A stretch of DNA of 64,000 nucleotides from Thiotrichaceae bacterium. Its GTDB lineage: Bacteria > Pseudomonadota > Gammaproteobacteria > Thiotrichales > Thiotrichaceae. The notes beneath the pieces were generated by a model. That model had not been told where the DNA came from. It ran no database searches and saw nothing but the letters and a program-made list of their open reading frames with translations. Position 1 is the first letter of the stretch. Every line of letters begins with the position of its first letter. Shown piece after piece: positions 52,999 through 61,627 of this stretch. A program made the position numbers and the translations under genes. The stretch covers positions 1-64,000 of the forward strand of contig JALSJN010000040.1 in assembly GCA_026989335.1 (NCBI GenBank), read 5' to 3'.

Positions 52999-55215
52999 AT
53001 GTTATTCGGTCGTGGAAAAAAGAACCCTATCAAAATTGCAGATAAAGGTGTTAAAGAATGGAAATACGCCACCTGTGGTTACTGTTCTACAGGTTGCGCC
53101 ATTGAAGTCGGCTTAAATGAAGAAGGCAGAGCCGTATCATCGCGTGGTGTAGGTAATGCGGATGTAAACCGTGGCAAGTTATGCTTAAAGGGTATTTTTG
53201 AACATGAGTTGTTTGAATCTGATGGGCGTGGAACAGAGCCTAAGATTCGCGATAGCTTTCATGATGACTGGCAGACCACCGACTGGGATACAGCACTGGA
53301 CAAAACCTATTCTGAAATTCGCCGCGTGCAAGAAAAGTATGGCCGTGATTCGGTTGCGGTAATTTCTACGGGCCAAATGCTCACCGAAGAGTTTTACACC
53401 CTTGGCAAATTAACCCGCGGCATAATCGGCACAAACAACTACGATGGCAATACCACACTGTGTATGGCTTCGGCTGTATCAGGTTATAAACGCTCGTTTG
53501 GTTCTGATGGCCCGCCGGGTTGTTATGATGATTTTGACCAGACTGATTTACTCATTGCTTGGGGTTCTAACTTGCCTGAGCAGCATCCGATTATTTACTG
53601 GCGGATGAAAGAAGCACAAGAAAAATCTGGCTTTCCACTGATTGTTATCGACCCGCGCGTGACCATGCTAGCGCAAAATGCAGATCGTCATTTAACCGTT
53701 ACACCCGGCACCGATGTGGTGCTGATGAATTCGATGATGCATGTGATTTTGGATGAAGGCTTAGAAGACAAGCGCTACATCGAAGCAAACACCAACGGTA
53801 TTGAAGAGCTACGTGCTGAAGTGGCAAAATATGATCCCGTCACTGCTGCAAAGATTTGTGGTATTGATGAAGATACAATTCGTGCGGTCGCGCGCCAGTT
53901 TGCCAAAGCTAAAACCGCTATGCAAATTTGGACCATGGGTATCAACCAAAGCACGCACGGCTCTGATGGTGTGGTTGGCATTAATAATCTGGCGTTGATT
54001 ACAGGAAATATCGGCATTCCCGGCGGCACTTCGCTTTCTATCACAGGGCAATGTAATGCGATGGGCACGCGCGAGTGGTCATCATGCTCAGGCTTGCCCA
54101 ATCACCGCTTATTAGAAAACCCACAAGACCGTGAAGATATTGGTAAATTCTGGAATGTTGACCCTGAATTCTTCCCGAAAAAACGTGGCATGTTCCAGAC
54201 TGATATTTACCAAGCGATGGAGCTGGGCGAGATAAAAGGCTTATGGTTAATCGCCACAAACCCGATGAGCTCCTTACCCAATACCGCACGTATTCGTAAG
54301 GCGATGGAGCAATTAGAGTTTTGTGTAATCCAAGATTGTTATGAAGATACCGAGAGTGCGCAATATGGCGATGTGTATCTTCCTGCAGGCACATGGGCAG
54401 AAAAAGATGGCGTGATGACGAATACCGAGCGGCGTATTAATGTCGTTAAGCCGGTGATTAAACCACATGGCAATTCAAAGCCTGATTTGTGGATTTTTAA
54501 TCGCATGGCGGAGCGTTTTAACGCTGAAAAGAAGCCAGAAGACAAACTTAACTTTCCTGAAAAGGCCGCTGATATTTTCTTAGAAATGGGTAAATTATCC
54601 GAAGGGCGTTTGTCTGATAATTCGGGTATGACACACGAGTTAATCGAAAAGCACCGTGGTATTCAATGGCCTTACACCAAACAACAAGCCGAAGCAGGTG
54701 AAGCGCCAAAAACGAAGGGAGTGCGCTTGTATACCGAAGATGCCACCTTCCGCTACCCTGATGGTAAGGCGAAGTTAATTCCGCTTCCTTTTATTGATAA
54801 TAACGAAGTTCCCGATAACAAATTCCCGTTCTGGCTAAACACTGGTCGATTAATCGAACATTGGCATGGCAGGACTAAGACAGGCAAGCTCAGTAATAAC
54901 AATAAGTATTCTCCAATACCGTTTGCTGAGTTGAATCCTGACGCCGCTAGGGAACTTGGCGTGATTGCAGGTGATTACATAAGACTCGTATCACCCCGCT
55001 CTGACGCCATTGTAATGGCACAGCTTACACATCGTGTTCCTAAAAACATGATATTTGTGCCATTCCATTTTCATGATTGTGCAAACAGGCTTACGCTGGG
55101 TTTGCTCGATCCGCATTCGCGACAACCTGCTTATAAACAATCTGCCGTTAGGCTTGAGCGCATTGAAGACCAAGAAGCTGCGGCGCAAATGAGTATGGAG
55201 ATGCGAACCTTTTAG
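52999..55215 (+). CDS. nasA: assimilatory nitrate reductase catalytic subunit (molybdopterin)
   Basis: 738 residues. The N-terminal [4Fe-4S] site is C26-x2-C29-x3-C33-x28-C62 (CGYCSTGCAIEV ... LCLKG). The bis-MGD domains have STGQMLTEEFYTLGKL, TLCMASAVSGYKRSFGSDGPPGCYDD (Cys ligand to Mo), AWGSNLPEQHPIIYWRM, DPRVTMLAQNADRHLTVTPGTD and LITGNIGIPGGTSLSITGQCNAMGTREWS. The C-terminal domain has FWLNTGRLIEHWHGRTKTGK. The short length and missing signal peptide point to the cytoplasmic NasA/NarB group. It lacks the C-terminal BFD [2Fe-2S] extension of some NasA enzymes, so electrons must come from another protein, probably the DmsBC fusion next door. Confidence 0.9.
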   Translation: MLFGRGKKNPIKIADKGVKEWKYATCGYCSTGCAIEVGLNEEGRAVSSRGVGNADVNRGKLCLKGIFEHELFESDGRGTEPKIRDSFHDDWQTTDWDTALDKTYSEIRRVQEKYGRDSVAVISTGQMLTEEFYTLGKLTRGIIGTNNYDGNTTLCMASAVSGYKRSFGSDGPPGCYDDFDQTDLLIAWGSNLPEQHPIIYWRMKEAQEKSGFPLIVIDPRVTMLAQNADRHLTVTPGTDVVLMNSMMHVILDEGLEDKRYIEANTNGIEELRAEVAKYDPVTAAKICGIDEDTIRAVARQFAKAKTAMQIWTMGINQSTHGSDGVVGINNLALITGNIGIPGGTSLSITGQCNAMGTREWSSCSGLPNHRLLENPQDREDIGKFWNVDPEFFPKKRGMFQTDIYQAMELGEIKGLWLIATNPMSSLPNTARIRKAMEQLEFCVIQDCYEDTESAQYGDVYLPAGTWAEKDGVMTNTERRINVVKPVIKPHGNSKPDLWIFNRMAERFNAEKKPEDKLNFPEKAADIFLEMGKLSEGRLSDNSGMTHELIEKHRGIQWPYTKQQAEAGEAPKTKGVRLYTEDATFRYPDGKAKLIPLPFIDNNEVPDNKFPFWLNTGRLIEHWHGRTKTGKLSNNNKYSPIPFAELNPDAARELGVIAGDYIRLVSPRSDAIVMAQLTHRVPKNMIFVPFHFHDCANRLTLGLLDPHSRQPAYKQSAVRLERIEDQEAAAQMSMEMRTF

Positions 55216-55277
55216 CTGGAATAAGGTGTCTTTGATTAAGTTTTAGACTTCATTAAAGCCTCCATATCATTGGCTAG

Positions 55278-55321
55278 TCAGGTTGGGAGTCCCCTTCCAA
55301 TTATGCCCAACCTGATTTTTT
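55278..55321 (+). terminator. hairpin terminator between nasA and the DmsBC fusion gene
   Basis: TCAGGTTGGG (55278-55287) pairs with CCCAACCTGA (55306-55315), followed by six T. It lies 62 bp after nasA and 26 bp before the next ATG, so it may reduce rather than stop expression of the partner gene. Confidence 0.7.
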
Positions 55322-55347
55322 ATTTTTACTGAGAAAACTATAACGAC

Positions 55348-57252
55348 ATGTTTCAAGTTAGAGAAGACGAACCAAAATACGCATTCTTGCAAGACAAGGA
55401 CAGCAAAGATCAAAATCGTTACGGCAAGCCGATTGAGCTAACTACCGAAGGCGATGCGCTGCGTGATCAAAGCCTAAACATTAATAATGATAGCGACATC
55501 GGCGACAACCCAAATCGCTACAAACAACACGGCTTTTACTTCACCGCCGACAACTGTATCGCTTGTCACGCCTGTGAAGCGGCTTGCAGCGAGAAAAACG
55601 ATAACGCAGGGCATATTGCATTTCGTTCGGTGGGCTTTGTTGAAGGTGGAACGTATCCCGATTACCGTCGCCAAAATATCTCAATGGCGTGTAATCATTG
55701 TGATGATCCTGTTTGTTTAAAAGGTTGCCCAACGCGCGCTTATACCAAGTTTGCAGAATACGGCGCGGTGCTACAAGACCCTGATATTTGTTTTGGCTGT
55801 GGTTACTGTACATGGGTTTGTCCTTATAATGCGCCGCAGTTAGACCCCGTCGAAGGCACGGTTTCAAAATGTAATATGTGCGTGGATCGCTTAGAAGTTG
55901 GGCTTAAACCTGCCTGTGTTTCTGCTTGCTTAGGCAATGCATTAGAGTTTGGAGTGATTGAAAACACCCCTGATGATCGCTACCAAGTAGATGCGCAAAT
56001 ACCGGGGTTTCCCGACCCTAGTATCACTCAACCCAATATTCGTTTTCAGCAAACTAAAACACTCAGCCGTGATATGAAACGTGTTGATTCTACTGCGATT
56101 AAATATCACCGCGATGATGATGCTGGCAATTACCAACCGGTACTGGATGAAAAACACGGCAAAACCAAACACTGGGGCATGAAAACGCTATTAGCCTCAC
56201 ACGAAAATGCACACGTTATGTTCACCTTGTCTGCCCAAGCCGTGATGGGCGCATTTGTTATGTTAGTGATTTTAGGCTCATTCTTTGGCGCACCTGTTAT
56301 TGAAAGCTTACAAGCATCTAACGCCAAAATACCCTTATTGCTTATTATGTTTGGCTTGATGGGCACAGGCTTATATAAGCTTAATATGCATTTGGGTAAG
56401 CCTCACCGTTTTTATCGAGGTTTTAATAATTTGCGCCACTCACCGTTAAGTCGTGAAATTGCGGGCGTGTCGGCATTTTTTGCAGGGCTGGCTGGCTATA
56501 CCTTCTTTAACTTCTTTGATAATGCTTTTACTAATTTCTTAGCGGGTGCTTCTGCACTCTTAGGTTTGATCGGTTTTGCGGCAGGTTCGTACTATATGTA
56601 TAAACTGTATCGCATCAAAGCGCGCCCATTTTGGGATCACTGGCAAACTGCATCCACCTTTTATGGCACGATGCTTAGCTTAGGTGGCTTATTAATGGCG
56701 GTAGTTGGCAGCCTATTTATGCCAAACAGTGCCGAGTTAATTAAGTATTTTGCGATGATTATCGCGTTCGGATTAATCATTGAAGCGTTTGGTTTATTGT
56801 TTCATGCCAAAGATTTAAAAAGTGGCTCGGGCGAAGGACAAGCTGCGCACTACGAGTTATCGACCACTTTTGGTAAAACCTACTGGCTAAGAAATGCTTT
56901 GTTAGTGCTGAATATTATTCTTGTAGTAGTAATTAGTTATACAAGTCTATCGGGTATTGGCGGTATTTTAGTCGGCTTATTATTGACAGCATCATTAATT
57001 GCTATGGCGTACCTTGGGCGAATTATTTTCTACGCCTTAGTAACCCCAACCACAATGCCCGGCGCTTTCTTTTGGAAGAACAAAGGCTTTGTCGATCACG
57101 CCCGTGAATCTGGCTTAGCGGATATGCAACAACTGGGTGTTGCCTATGAGCGTCATCATAAATTTGATGTGAAAGAGTTAATGGATACCGTCAAAGAAAA
57201 CTCTTTAATGGATATGATCGAACAAGCTAAGGCGATTGTGACTGGAAAGTAA
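55348..57252 (+). CDS. DmsB-DmsC fusion: four-cluster ferredoxin with membrane anchor, electron donor to NasA
   Basis: 634 residues in two parts. Residues 60-200 are a DmsB/NrfC-type ferredoxin with sixteen cysteines in four sets (C70/73/76/80, C115/118/123/127, C148/151/154/158, C175/178/190/194), enough for four [4Fe-4S] clusters. From about residue 270 (HENAHVMFTLSAQAVMGAFVMLVIL) to the end there are about eight hydrophobic helices like DmsC, the quinol-oxidising anchor of DMSO reductase. No signal peptide precedes the ferredoxin, so it should lie in the cytoplasm. Following nasA directly, it probably passes electrons from membrane quinol to the nitrate reductase. In classical systems a flavoprotein or ferredoxin does this. 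Confidence 0.82.
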   Translation: MFQVREDEPKYAFLQDKDSKDQNRYGKPIELTTEGDALRDQSLNINNDSDIGDNPNRYKQHGFYFTADNCIACHACEAACSEKNDNAGHIAFRSVGFVEGGTYPDYRRQNISMACNHCDDPVCLKGCPTRAYTKFAEYGAVLQDPDICFGCGYCTWVCPYNAPQLDPVEGTVSKCNMCVDRLEVGLKPACVSACLGNALEFGVIENTPDDRYQVDAQIPGFPDPSITQPNIRFQQTKTLSRDMKRVDSTAIKYHRDDDAGNYQPVLDEKHGKTKHWGMKTLLASHENAHVMFTLSAQAVMGAFVMLVILGSFFGAPVIESLQASNAKIPLLLIMFGLMGTGLYKLNMHLGKPHRFYRGFNNLRHSPLSREIAGVSAFFAGLAGYTFFNFFDNAFTNFLAGASALLGLIGFAAGSYYMYKLYRIKARPFWDHWQTASTFYGTMLSLGGLLMAVVGSLFMPNSAELIKYFAMIIAFGLIIEAFGLLFHAKDLKSGSGEGQAAHYELSTTFGKTYWLRNALLVLNIILVVVISYTSLSGIGGILVGLLLTASLIAMAYLGRIIFYALVTPTTMPGAFFWKNKGFVDHARESGLADMQQLGVAYERHHKFDVKELMDTVKENSLMDMIEQAKAIVTGK

Positions 57253-57293
57253 CGTTTGTGTCCTGATTTGTTTTGACTGAATCACGTACAAAA

Positions 57294-57330
57294 AAAGATA
57301 CGCAAAATTATCTGCGTATCTTTAATTTTT
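57294..57330 (+). terminator. terminator after the DmsBC fusion gene
   Basis: AAAGATACGCA (57294-57304) and TGCGTATCTTT (57313-57323) form an 11-bp stem, followed by AATTTTT. Confidence 0.8.
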
Positions 57331-57470
57331 GCTGTTTCGACATTTTAGGATAATGCTGTAATCCAACATCTATGCTTTTATAAAATCCAACAGATATGCG
57401 CCTATAGCGCACTATGCAATTCCATTAAAATATTTTTTCATTAATGGCTTTAACTCATTAAATAGTTTCA

Positions 57471-58499
57471 CTAGCTCGTGAGACTAATACTTTCTTTATT
57501 CCGCTTGTTCCACCAATCTCGTGCCATTTCCAATGCAGCTTCGTGACTATCAGCTTTACCCATTGTGTATAAGGTAATCGCTGCCGTACCAATAATTGCC
57601 CCCACTCCGTATTCATCATCCTCTTCACCGCGCCATACTCTTGCCAATTTTTCAGGATCGAGCGTTTTATCTTTGACGTGTCGTTTAGAGAAAAGTGGTT
57701 GCCATTCTTCTTCTATTGCTTGTTTGTTTTTAATAGAGCGCACCAAGTTTGGCATATCGGGGTTCCATTCTGTTTCGCCACCATCGCCTTTTAAAACAGC
57801 CATTGTAGGTTGCTTTAATAATAATGATGCCTCTTGATGGGTATCTCGATACGCAGGGTGATGAATACCTTGCATGGAGCAATCCGCACGGCAAGGGTTA
57901 ATCAAGCGCGTGAAAGTATTGACGGGGGAACGTAAGCCCAATGTCCACTTTAAATCCATAATACGCGCAAGTTCAGGCAAAAAGTCATGTAAGGAAAGAT
58001 AAGCAAAGTGGTGTGATTTAATATGCTCACCCGCCTCTTCAAAAGAGCTTGCAATGGGAATATTTAAGACCTTAAGTACATCATCGGTGTAAATTCTGTT
58101 TGCCGTATGCGCGCCTTCACCATGCATAAGAATAGAAATACCGTTCTCAGCTAATAACCAAGTTGATAAAATAAACCAAGGTAAACGACGTGCTTTTCCT
58201 GCATAACTTGACCAATCTAAATCTACCTTTGGCATATCATCAGGTATCGTTAGCACGTCATAGGTTGCATCCACAAAACCTGCCAGCTCTTCACCGCTTT
58301 CTTCTTGGTAACGCATTAACATCATAAAAGCGCCGAGCTGCTCTGGCTCAACTTCTGATTTTAAAATCATCGTCATGGCGCTTTTGGATTCATCATACGT
58401 TAGATTGCGTGAGCCCGTTTTACCTTTGCCCAGTAAACGTACATATTGCGCAAAAGGATGTTCGGTGCGAGGTGTAGATTCAGAACTTTGTTGTGTCAT
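57471..58499 (-). CDS. TrpD2/YbiB family anthranilate-phosphoribosyltransferase-like protein
   Basis: 342 residues. FAQYVRLLGKGKTGSRNLTYDESKSAMTMILKSEVEPEQLGAFMMLMRYQEESGEELAGFVDA is the N-terminal helical domain of the TrpD fold, and ILMHGEGAHTANRIYTDDVLKVL and GLRSPVNTFTRLINP follow the PRPP/phosphate region in altered form. E. coli YbiB (TrpD2) binds nucleic acids and lacks anthranilate activity; no trp genes are near here. Homologues are often found next to nasA/nirB in gammaproteobacteria, as here, but the reason is unknown. It is transcribed toward the nitrate cluster. Confidence 0.85.
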   Translation of the reverse strand: MTQQSSESTPRTEHPFAQYVRLLGKGKTGSRNLTYDESKSAMTMILKSEVEPEQLGAFMMLMRYQEESGEELAGFVDATYDVLTIPDDMPKVDLDWSSYAGKARRLPWFILSTWLLAENGISILMHGEGAHTANRIYTDDVLKVLNIPIASSFEEAGEHIKSHHFAYLSLHDFLPELARIMDLKWTLGLRSPVNTFTRLINPCRADCSMQGIHHPAYRDTHQEASLLLKQPTMAVLKGDGGETEWNPDMPNLVRSIKNKQAIEEEWQPLFSKRHVKDKTLDPEKLARVWRGEEDDEYGVGAIIGTAAITLYTMGKADSHEAALEMARDWWNKRNKESISLTS

Positions 58500-58679
58500 T
58501 AGGATTCCTATACCGCTTTGGCACGGTAATGTTAAATGTATGCAAACGCATTTTAGTGAAGTTTGAAGCGAATGAAAGCACTGCTTCTTTTATTAAGGTT
58601 TTAGGCCTTTAGCCTAAATAACTTCCTCTATTACTGTAATATGAGGTTCTCCCAACTAAATACAATGCTGGAATTATTA

Positions 58680-59828
58680 ATGTTTGAAGTCATCGAAACC
58701 AAGTCCGACCTAATTCAATTTGTAGAAAAAATAAGTCAGTCTGAATGGCTTGCTTTGGATACAGAGTTTTTGCGAGAAAAAACCTATTACGCCAAACTTT
58801 GTTTAATCCAAATTGAATCAAGCGATGGACTTCGCGCTTGTATTGACCCCATTAGTATTGATGATATTTCGCCACTTACTGATTTACTCAATGACGATAA
58901 GATCACCAAGGTATTCCACGCTGCGCATCAAGACCTTGAAATTTTATTACAAATGACAGGCAGTGTACCTTCGCCAATTTTTGACTCACAGGTAGCAGCA
59001 TCTGTTTTAGGTATTGGTGATCACATGGCTTATGCCAGATTGGTTGAAGCGATGACAGGAACCGTATTAAGTAAAGCGCAGTCACGCACTAATTGGGCAC
59101 AACGCCCGCTAAAGCCTGCTCAGCTAGATTATGCGATAGACGATGTCCGTTACCTTGCTCAGATTTATCCAAAGATGTTAAAACAACTAGCGTCTAAAGG
59201 TCGCTTGCAATGGTTGGATAAAGATTTTGAGCAGGCCGCAGACCCACAAACCTATGCAATTAACGCACAGAACCGTTGGAAAAAAGTACGTGGGCTACAA
59301 GTCTTAAAACGCCCACAACTTTCAATATTAAAAAACCTTGCGGCATGGAGAGAAGAAAAGGCAGAGCAATCAGATTTACCGCGTAAGTGGATAATTGGTG
59401 ATGAAATTTTAATCGAACTGGCGAAACAACAACCTACTAACAAAGAAGAGTTATCTGAGATTCGCGGCTTAAATGTTGATCGCACACAAAAATATCACAA
59501 GCTTTGGTTTGATTTAATCGCAAAAGGGCTCGCCACACCCGAAGATGAATGGCCCGAATTACCACGCAGTAAAAAGCCCACACCCAATCAAAATATAACC
59601 ATTGATTTATTAATGCTTGTACTTCAAATTCAAGCCAAAAAGCATGGCATTATGCCCGCTGTTATTGCCACCCGAAAACAAGTTGCAACGATGATTCAAG
59701 CAGGTAATAGTCAGCTTTCAAATGACTGGCGCGGTGAAATAGTCAACGATGAATTTAGCAAACTATTATCAGGTGAGTTACGTTTAGGGGTTGACGGTAA
59801 TAGTGTCCAATTAATATCCAAATCCTGA
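58680..59828 (+). CDS. rnd: ribonuclease D
   Basis: The start is placed at 58680 (MFEVIETKSDLIQFVEKIS); the longer frame from 58641 adds 13 hydrophobic residues not seen in RNase D. The DEDD exonuclease residues are in WLALDTEFLREKTYYAKLCLIQIE (D, E), VFHAAHQDLEIL (D) and LDYAIDDVRYLAQIY (Y/D). An HRDC domain follows (LAAWREEKAEQSDLPRKWIIGDEILIELA). The enzyme trims 3' ends of tRNA and other small RNAs. It is monocistronic and divergent from trpD2. Confidence 0.93.
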   Translation: MFEVIETKSDLIQFVEKISQSEWLALDTEFLREKTYYAKLCLIQIESSDGLRACIDPISIDDISPLTDLLNDDKITKVFHAAHQDLEILLQMTGSVPSPIFDSQVAASVLGIGDHMAYARLVEAMTGTVLSKAQSRTNWAQRPLKPAQLDYAIDDVRYLAQIYPKMLKQLASKGRLQWLDKDFEQAADPQTYAINAQNRWKKVRGLQVLKRPQLSILKNLAAWREEKAEQSDLPRKWIIGDEILIELAKQQPTNKEELSEIRGLNVDRTQKYHKLWFDLIAKGLATPEDEWPELPRSKKPTPNQNITIDLLMLVLQIQAKKHGIMPAVIATRKQVATMIQAGNSQLSNDWRGEIVNDEFSKLLSGELRLGVDGNSVQLISKS

Positions 59829-60038
59829 GCTCTTAAATTGCTTACCTATCTGAGCGCGGTTGATTTTACTCCTATATACTTATATAGGAACGCCTAGAAT
59901 GAACATTCAGCAGTAAAAATTTGAATATAAGTTTATTAGCCCTCGCTAATCTGCTGAAAAGTATAATGTTTATTTGAAGTTATCGCTTAACTATGATATT
60001 AATATGTGTTCATCCCCCAATTTCAATAGGTTTTATAA

Positions 60039-60311
60039 ATGAATAAATTTTTATCACTTCTCACTTTTTTACTCTTTTTTTCAGCTTCTATGAATACCAG
60101 TTTTGCGGGTAGCCATGAGAAAAAAGCAGACGATTCTGCAACAACAGAAGAAAAGTCAGAAAGTACTGAAGATAGTACAAAAAAAGAAATGAAAGAAACA
60201 AAGTCTGCAGATGCTGGCTCTACAGAGTCTAAATCAGACGAAGCTGGCGAGAAAAAAGAAGCAGAAAAAAAGAAAGAAGGCGAAGAAGAGGAAGAGCCAG
60301 ATTGCGACTAA
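60039..60311 (+). CDS. small exported Lys/Glu-rich protein, partner of the rhodanese
   Basis: 90 residues: signal peptide (MNKFLSLLTFLLFFSASMNTSFA), then GSHEKKAD followed by a low-complexity stretch of Lys, Glu, Ser and Thr ending EEEEEPDCD. The mature start AGSHEKKAD almost equals that of the rhodanese encoded 78 bp downstream (AGSHGKKAD). The rest is probably disordered. No family recognised. The two probably share an operon and export path. Confidence 0.6.
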   Translation: MNKFLSLLTFLLFFSASMNTSFAGSHEKKADDSATTEEKSESTEDSTKKEMKETKSADAGSTESKSDEAGEKKEAEKKKEGEEEEEPDCD

Positions 60312-60389
60312 CCACACACGTTTTTTGTAAGAAATAATTTAATAAAATGGACACTGTCCTTATATACCATCTCTAGGAGGAGATAAACT

Positions 60390-61118
60390 ATGAACGTAAC
60401 TAAAAAACTATTAACAACATTGTCACTAACTACAGCACTAGCATTTACATCGAATGTAATGGCGGGTAGTCATGGTAAAAAAGCCGATGGGAAACCTGTC
60501 GGCATTACGCCAGAAATGTCTGACATCACTGTTAAGCATAACGGTAAAGACGTTAAAATCACCCGTGATCAAGATAACGGAGCAATGGTAGATCCAGCAT
60601 TTGGCAAAACTTCACGCCCTTGCCCACCATTTTGTATTCAACCTATGAGTTTAGGTGAAGGTATTGAAACCATTGGCGAAGTGGAAGTTATCGATTACGC
60701 TAAAAAACTAAGTGGCGGTGATAGCGACATCGTTCTTGTGGACTCACGTACACCTGATTGGGTAGCTAAAGGAACTATTCCTAGCGCAGTGAATGTTTCA
60801 TGGGTTGAGTTGACACCTAAGAAAGGTGCTACCACTGAAGGCATTATGAAAGTTATGGCTGATAAATTTGGCGTAACCGTTGCTAAAGGTAAAGATGATG
60901 TTGATGTTGATGAGGCGATTGCTGCTGGTGATACCTCAAAAGTATTTGATTTCTCAAAAGCTAAGACCTTAGTGATGTTTTGTAACGGCATGTGGTGTGG
61001 TCAATCACCTGCAAGTATCGCTGCATTACGTAAATTTGGTTACCCTGCTGAAAAAATTAAATACTTCCGTGGTGGCATGCAGACTTGGAAGATTCTTGGT
61101 TTAACAACTGTAAAATAA
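60390..61118 (+). CDS. periplasmic rhodanese-like sulfurtransferase
   Basis: 242 residues. AGGAGGAG lies before the ATG. A signal peptide (TTLSLTTALAFTSNVMAG) is followed by GSHGKKADGKPVGI and an extra N-terminal region with CPPFCIQPMSLGEG. The rhodanese domain has IVLVDSRTPDWVAKGTIPSAVNVSWVELTP and the active loop MFCNGMWCGQSPASIAALRKFGYPAEKIKYFRGGMQTWKILGLTTV. The first Cys of CNGMWC is the likely sulfur carrier; the second is unusual and could form a disulfide with it. It may move sulfane sulfur in sulfide or thiosulfate oxidation; sqr is elsewhere in the window. Confidence 0.85.
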   Translation: MNVTKKLLTTLSLTTALAFTSNVMAGSHGKKADGKPVGITPEMSDITVKHNGKDVKITRDQDNGAMVDPAFGKTSRPCPPFCIQPMSLGEGIETIGEVEVIDYAKKLSGGDSDIVLVDSRTPDWVAKGTIPSAVNVSWVELTPKKGATTEGIMKVMADKFGVTVAKGKDDVDVDEAIAAGDTSKVFDFSKAKTLVMFCNGMWCGQSPASIAALRKFGYPAEKIKYFRGGMQTWKILGLTTVK

Positions 61119-61124
61119 CGCTTT

Positions 61125-61150
61125 AAAACTCGGATAAGACCGAGTTTTTT
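61125..61150 (+). terminator. terminator 1 after the rhodanese gene
   Basis: AAAACTCGG and CCGAGTTTT pair around ATAAGA, followed by TT; it lies 7 bp after the stop. Confidence 0.8.
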
Positions 61151-61156
61151 AACGCT

Positions 61157-61191
61157 AAAATACCTGTATCGAAAGATACAGGTATTTTTTT
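61157..61191 (+). terminator. terminator 2, GAAA tetraloop
   Basis: AAAATACCTGTATC and GATACAGGTATTTT form a perfect 14-bp stem with a GAAA loop, followed by three more T. It is symmetrical enough to act on both strands. Confidence 0.8.
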
Positions 61192-61261
61192 ATGTGGCAG
61201 AACGTACAGTTTTAAATGAATGACTATGCTAGCGTCATTCTAAATTACGACGTGAAAAAAT

Positions 61262-61310
61262 AACACAAATAAAAAAGCCTCTCATTTCGAGAGGCTTTTT
61301 TATTTGTGTT
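61262..61310. terminator. bidirectional terminator 3, 22-bp stem
   Basis: A perfect 22-bp stem (core GCCTCTC/GAGAGGC with A6 and T6 arms) around ATTTC. The A-run on one side and T-run on the other suit termination in both directions. It stands between the rhodanese gene and the convergent algR. The rest of the 509-bp gap holds repeat R1 copy D and short AT-rich stretches. Confidence 0.8.
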
Positions 61311-61397
61311 ATTAAATTTAAGTATTTGCTTAACCTTAAATACACACGCCGGCAAAAATGAACATCACTTAATCTAGTTAGCTAGCCGTTCGTTTCT

Positions 61398-61569
61398 TTA
61401 AGGAGAACCTGATTAAGTCGATTAGAATGTAGCGCAGAAAAAACTGTCGCTATTTTTCACGAAGTGAGTCGTAATGGTCACTCCCTTGCGCCGAACTTCG
61501 TGGAAAATATCGGCTGTTTTAGCAAGCGTGAATTCTAGTAATAATTGGACTTGATCAGGATCTCCTTAA
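61398..61569. repeat. MITE-like repeat family R1, copy D
   Basis: Left end TTAAGGAGAACCTGATTAAG and right end CTTGATCAGGATCTCCTTAA are inverted near-copies over about 25 bp. The interior has AATGTAGCGCAGAAAAAACT and CACGAAGTGAGTCGTAAT as in copy A. It lies 59 bp from the algR stop. Confidence 0.78.
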
Positions 61570-61627
61570 GGAGAGTCCCGATTAGTAAGCTTTGCCTCTG
61601 CCTACAGCAGATGGAATCTTCACTAAA

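Noticed and set aside
58500-58640. Sigma-54 promoter for trpD2 or rnd
   Set aside because: TTGGCACGG occurs at about 58519, but GC is not found 10 bases after GG in either orientation, and the strand and position do not fit a gene start.
60100-60311. The Lys/Glu-rich small gene as random low-complexity sequence
   Set aside because: The signal peptide and shared AGSHxKKAD start with the neighbouring rhodanese argue that it is a real gene, so it was kept.
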